Below are positions 62,082 to 64,000 of a DNA stretch of 64,000 bases, in pieces. The translations under genes and the position numbers were made by a program. The DNA lies in the NCBI RefSeq assembly GCF_038024125.1, contig NZ_CP150662.1:1815501-1879500 (forward strand), read 5' to 3'. The notes below the pieces were generated by a model. That model was not told the origin of the DNA. It did not search any database and was given only the letters and a program-made list of their open reading frames with translations. The stretch comes from Polaribacter gangjinensis. Its GTDB lineage: Bacteria > Bacteroidota > Bacteroidia > Flavobacteriales > Flavobacteriaceae. Position 1 is the stretch's first letter. Every line of letters starts with the position of its first letter.

Positions 62082-62690
62082 ATGAAAAATATTCTCGAAA
62101 ACGCCCTTAAAAATTCAATTTCATATCAAGATTATAGAGATTTAATGCATCAATTAACGGCTGAAGGAAAATCTACAGGACCTATTCAGTCTGAAGAATT
62201 GATAAATTATAGTCTTTTGAATGAAGCAAGAATGAAACGTTTGGATAAAACTATCGAAATTGATGATGAAGTTGCCACTGAATTTCAAAAAATAGAAGAA
62301 CCGCAAATTTGGTTAGTAATCACCGAAAGTTGGTGTGGAGATGCTGCACAGAATTTGCCAGTCATCCATAAATTGGCTGAATTGAATGACAAAATTCAAT
62401 TGAAATTGGTTTTGCGAGATGAAAATTTAGAATTGATGGATTTATTTTTAACCAACAACGGAAGATCAATTCCAAAGTTAATTGTCCTTGACAACCAATT
62501 AAACGTACTCAATACTTGGGGACCAAGACCAAGTTTTGCAACCAAAATGGTTCATGATTACAAAGAAAAAAATGGCAGTTTAGATGCGCAATTTAAGCAA
62601 GATTTGCAGGTTTGGTATAATAAAGACAAAGGTAAAAATGTACAAGAAGATTTTGTAAACCTCATCAATTCAACACTCATTCATTCATAA
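62082..62690 (+). CDS. Thioredoxin-fold protein with WCGD in place of CxxC
   Basis: 202 residues. A helical N-terminus of ~80 residues leads to LVITESWCGDAAQNLPVIHKL (about 84-104), the thioredoxin-fold active-site region with one Cys only, then IPKLIVLD with the cis-Pro and the ending of the fold. No signal peptide is present, so it is cytosolic. Such WCGD proteins are frequent in Bacteroidota; with a single Cys they cannot act as classical reductants. It is monocistronic, with a terminator. Confidence 0.85.
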   Translation: MKNILENALKNSISYQDYRDLMHQLTAEGKSTGPIQSEELINYSLLNEARMKRLDKTIEIDDEVATEFQKIEEPQIWLVITESWCGDAAQNLPVIHKLAELNDKIQLKLVLRDENLELMDLFLTNNGRSIPKLIVLDNQLNVLNTWGPRPSFATKMVHDYKEKNGSLDAQFKQDLQVWYNKDKGKNVQEDFVNLINSTLIHS

Positions 62691-62697
62691 AATTGAT

Positions 62698-62733
62698 AAA
62701 AACCGCAAAAAGCAACTGTTTTTTGCGGTTTTT
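62698..62733 (+). terminator. Intrinsic terminator
   Basis: AAAAACCGCAAAAA pairs with TTTTTTGCGGTTTTT around a seven-base loop, ending in a T run. Confidence 0.92.
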
Positions 62734-62740
62734 CTTTGCG

Positions 62741-62748
62741 TATCTTTG
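62741..62748 (+). promoter_or_regulatory. Putative promoter of the last two genes
   Basis: TATCTTTG matches TAnnTTTG, directly after the terminator and 18 nt before the ATG at 62767. Confidence 0.5.
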
Positions 62749-62766
62749 CAATCTATTTTATCAATT

Positions 62767-63249
62767 ATGTTTGTAGATTTTTCGTCAATTTCTGAAGATG
62801 CTAAAATTTGGATTTATCCTTCTAGCAGAAAATTTTATGATACTGAAACTCCAGAAATCGAAAATTTGATTCAAAATTTTATCGAAAACTGGAAAACTGA
62901 AGACGAAAATTTCAAAGCTTCTTATCAATTTTTGTACAATCGTTTCATCATTTTATGCGCTGATGATTCAGAATCTAAATTGTCTAATTCGGATATTGAT
63001 GCTTCTGTTTCGTTTATTTTAGAATTACAAGAAAAATACGACGTAATGCTTTTGGATAAAATGAACGTGTGCTTTAAACAAGGTGAATTTGTGCAGTATA
63101 AAGAGCTAAAAGACTTTAAACAACTCGTTAAAAGCAAGGCTGTTACTGGAAAAAGCATCGTTTTTGATAATTTAATTAATACAAAATTCGACTTCGAAAA
63201 TTATTGGGAAATTCCTATGGAAGAAAGTTGGTACAATCGCTTTTTATAA
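62767..63249 (+). CDS. Conserved hypothetical protein (often mislabelled 'ABC transporter ATPase')
   Basis: 160 residues from ATG 62767; the longer frame starts within the promoter. It begins FVDFSSISEDAKIWIYPSSRKF and has a central segment FLYNRFIILCADDSESKLSNSDIDASVSFILEL; it has no Walker A, signature or other ATPase motif. In Flavobacteriaceae the family often bears the ABC label, very likely from its position just before the ABC gene, as here (6 bp). Function unknown. Confidence 0.8.
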   Translation: MFVDFSSISEDAKIWIYPSSRKFYDTETPEIENLIQNFIENWKTEDENFKASYQFLYNRFIILCADDSESKLSNSDIDASVSFILELQEKYDVMLLDKMNVCFKQGEFVQYKELKDFKQLVKSKAVTGKSIVFDNLINTKFDFENYWEIPMEESWYNRFL

Positions 63250-63255
63250 TAGTTT

Positions 63256-64000
63256 ATGCTTCAAGTTAACCATCTTTCTTTTCAATATGTTGCCAAAAAA
63301 AATGTTTTAAAAAACATCCATTTTAGCCTAAAAAAAGGCGAACATTTGTGCATAATGGGAGAAAGTGGCTGTGGAAAATCGACCTTATTAAAGTTGATTT
63401 ATGGCTTGTTAGATGCTACTGAGGGAACTATTTTTTGGAATTCAACACCTGTTTTAGGACCCAAATTTCATTTAGTTCCTGGCATGGAATTCTTTAAATA
63501 TGTAGCGCAAGATTTTGATTTGATGCCTTATACCTCTGTTTCAGAGAACATTAAAAAATTCCTGTCTCGTTTTCATCCTGAAGAAAGTGAACAACGAACG
63601 CAAGAATTATTAGAAGTTATTGAAATGAAAGCGTTCGAAAATACCAAAGTAAAAAACTTGAGTGGTGGTCAAAAGCAACGTGTTGCAATTGCGCGTGCTT
63701 TGGCAAACGAACCTGAATTAATTCTTCTTGATGAACCTTTTGGGCAAATTGACAACTTCAAAAAAAACAGTTTACGACGAAAGTTATTTCAATATTTGAA
63801 AGAGAAAAATATCGCTTGTATTGTGGCAACTCACGACAAAGAAGACGCACTTTCGTTTGCTGATTTTTTGATGGTAATTCAACATCAAGAAATCATTGTT
63901 TTTGATTCGCCAACAACAATTTACAACAATCCTTCTCAAAAATATATTGCTGCTTTGTTTGATGATGTAAACGAAATAAAAATTGCTCAAAAAGAGCGCC
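63256..64000 (+). CDS. ABC transporter ATP-binding protein (partial, C-terminus beyond edge)
   Basis: The first 248 residues are seen; the frame is open to the right edge. Walker A IMGESGCGKSTLL (about 33-45), signature LSGGQKQRVAIARALA, Walker B LILLDEPFGQID and H-loop ATHDKEDALS. It is of the amino-acid/metal importer or PotA-like type. The permease would lie outside. It follows the hypothetical gene closely and is probably co-transcribed. Confidence 0.93.
   Translation, partial: MLQVNHLSFQYVAKKNVLKNIHFSLKKGEHLCIMGESGCGKSTLLKLIYGLLDATEGTIFWNSTPVLGPKFHLVPGMEFFKYVAQDFDLMPYTSVSENIKKFLSRFHPEESEQRTQELLEVIEMKAFENTKVKNLSGGQKQRVAIARALANEPELILLDEPFGQIDNFKKNSLRRKLFQYLKEKNIACIVATHDKEDALSFADFLMVIQHQEIIVFDSPTTIYNNPSQKYIAALFDDVNEIKIAQKER

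Overview
The window is a low-GC chromosomal segment of a marine-type member of the Bacteroidota, most likely a Flavobacteriaceae of the Polaribacter/Tenacibaculum kind. This rests on several things. The F-ATPase operon is split: B, E, F, H, A and G are present but atpC and atpD are absent. There are Bacteroidota-specific families (DUF4270, DUF4271, DUF4296, DUF3109, DUF5687, SDR-type threonine dehydrogenase, a SprE-like gliding/type IX secretion lipoprotein). Promoters are of the TAnnTTTG type, Shine-Dalgarno sequences are essentially missing, and TTG or GTG starts are fairly common. There is no prophage, IS element, CRISPR array or rRNA. The segment is mostly housekeeping genes, with a few accessory pockets.

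Layout. 1-7 kb: holB (cut by the edge), pgk, an aldo/keto reductase, a sugar acetyltransferase with deoC, a TonB-like protein, DUF3109, MarC and a small FAD oxidoreductase. 7-16 kb: a second TonB-like protein, the glgA-like/DUF4270/glmS operon divergent from panC-panD, a YbhN-type membrane protein and radA. 16-26 kb: hemD/DUF4271, a GT2 glycosyltransferase with pyrC and DUF4296, an SDR protein, tyrS with a sterol-desaturase-like hydroxylase, a YHS protein, a LuxE-like adenylating enzyme and an Ntn asparaginase. 26-34 kb: an ALDH7-type dehydrogenase, the DUF1800/DUF1501 pair, an AlbA_2 protein, a four-helix-bundle protein, an SDR protein and an unknown lipoprotein. 34-43 kb: the F-ATPase operon behind atpI-like genes, a bactofilin and SprE. 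43-47 kb: an ABC exporter with two HAAS-like membrane proteins under a PadR regulator, then thioredoxin. 47-51 kb: a prolyl oligopeptidase, a gene-poor stretch with two duplicated 72-residue membrane proteins, and a CAU tRNA. 51-59 kb: a polyprenyl diphosphate synthase divergent from a TetR-TolC-MFP-RND efflux operon. 59-64 kb: recX, two small lipoproteins, threonine dehydrogenase, a thioredoxin-fold protein and an ABC ATPase cut by the edge.

The most interesting signal is not a protein. Two copies of a ~92-nt element, one in front of pgk (592-683) and one between DUF1800 and DUF1501 (29373-29465), share a GTTTGC/GCAAAC hairpin. Each also has two further stems that differ between the copies by compensatory changes, and the last stem pairs with the start codon itself. 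This looks like a cis-acting RNA that controls translation initiation. Other regulatory signals include clear palindromic operators for the PadR and TetR genes, 21-bp-period direct repeats ahead of both duplicated small membrane protein genes (LytTR-like), an 18-bp perfect palindrome between asparaginase and ALDH, start-proximal hairpins at tonB-like genes, a weak terminator after atpE, and several genes whose -7 box lies so close to the ATG that the mRNA may be leaderless.
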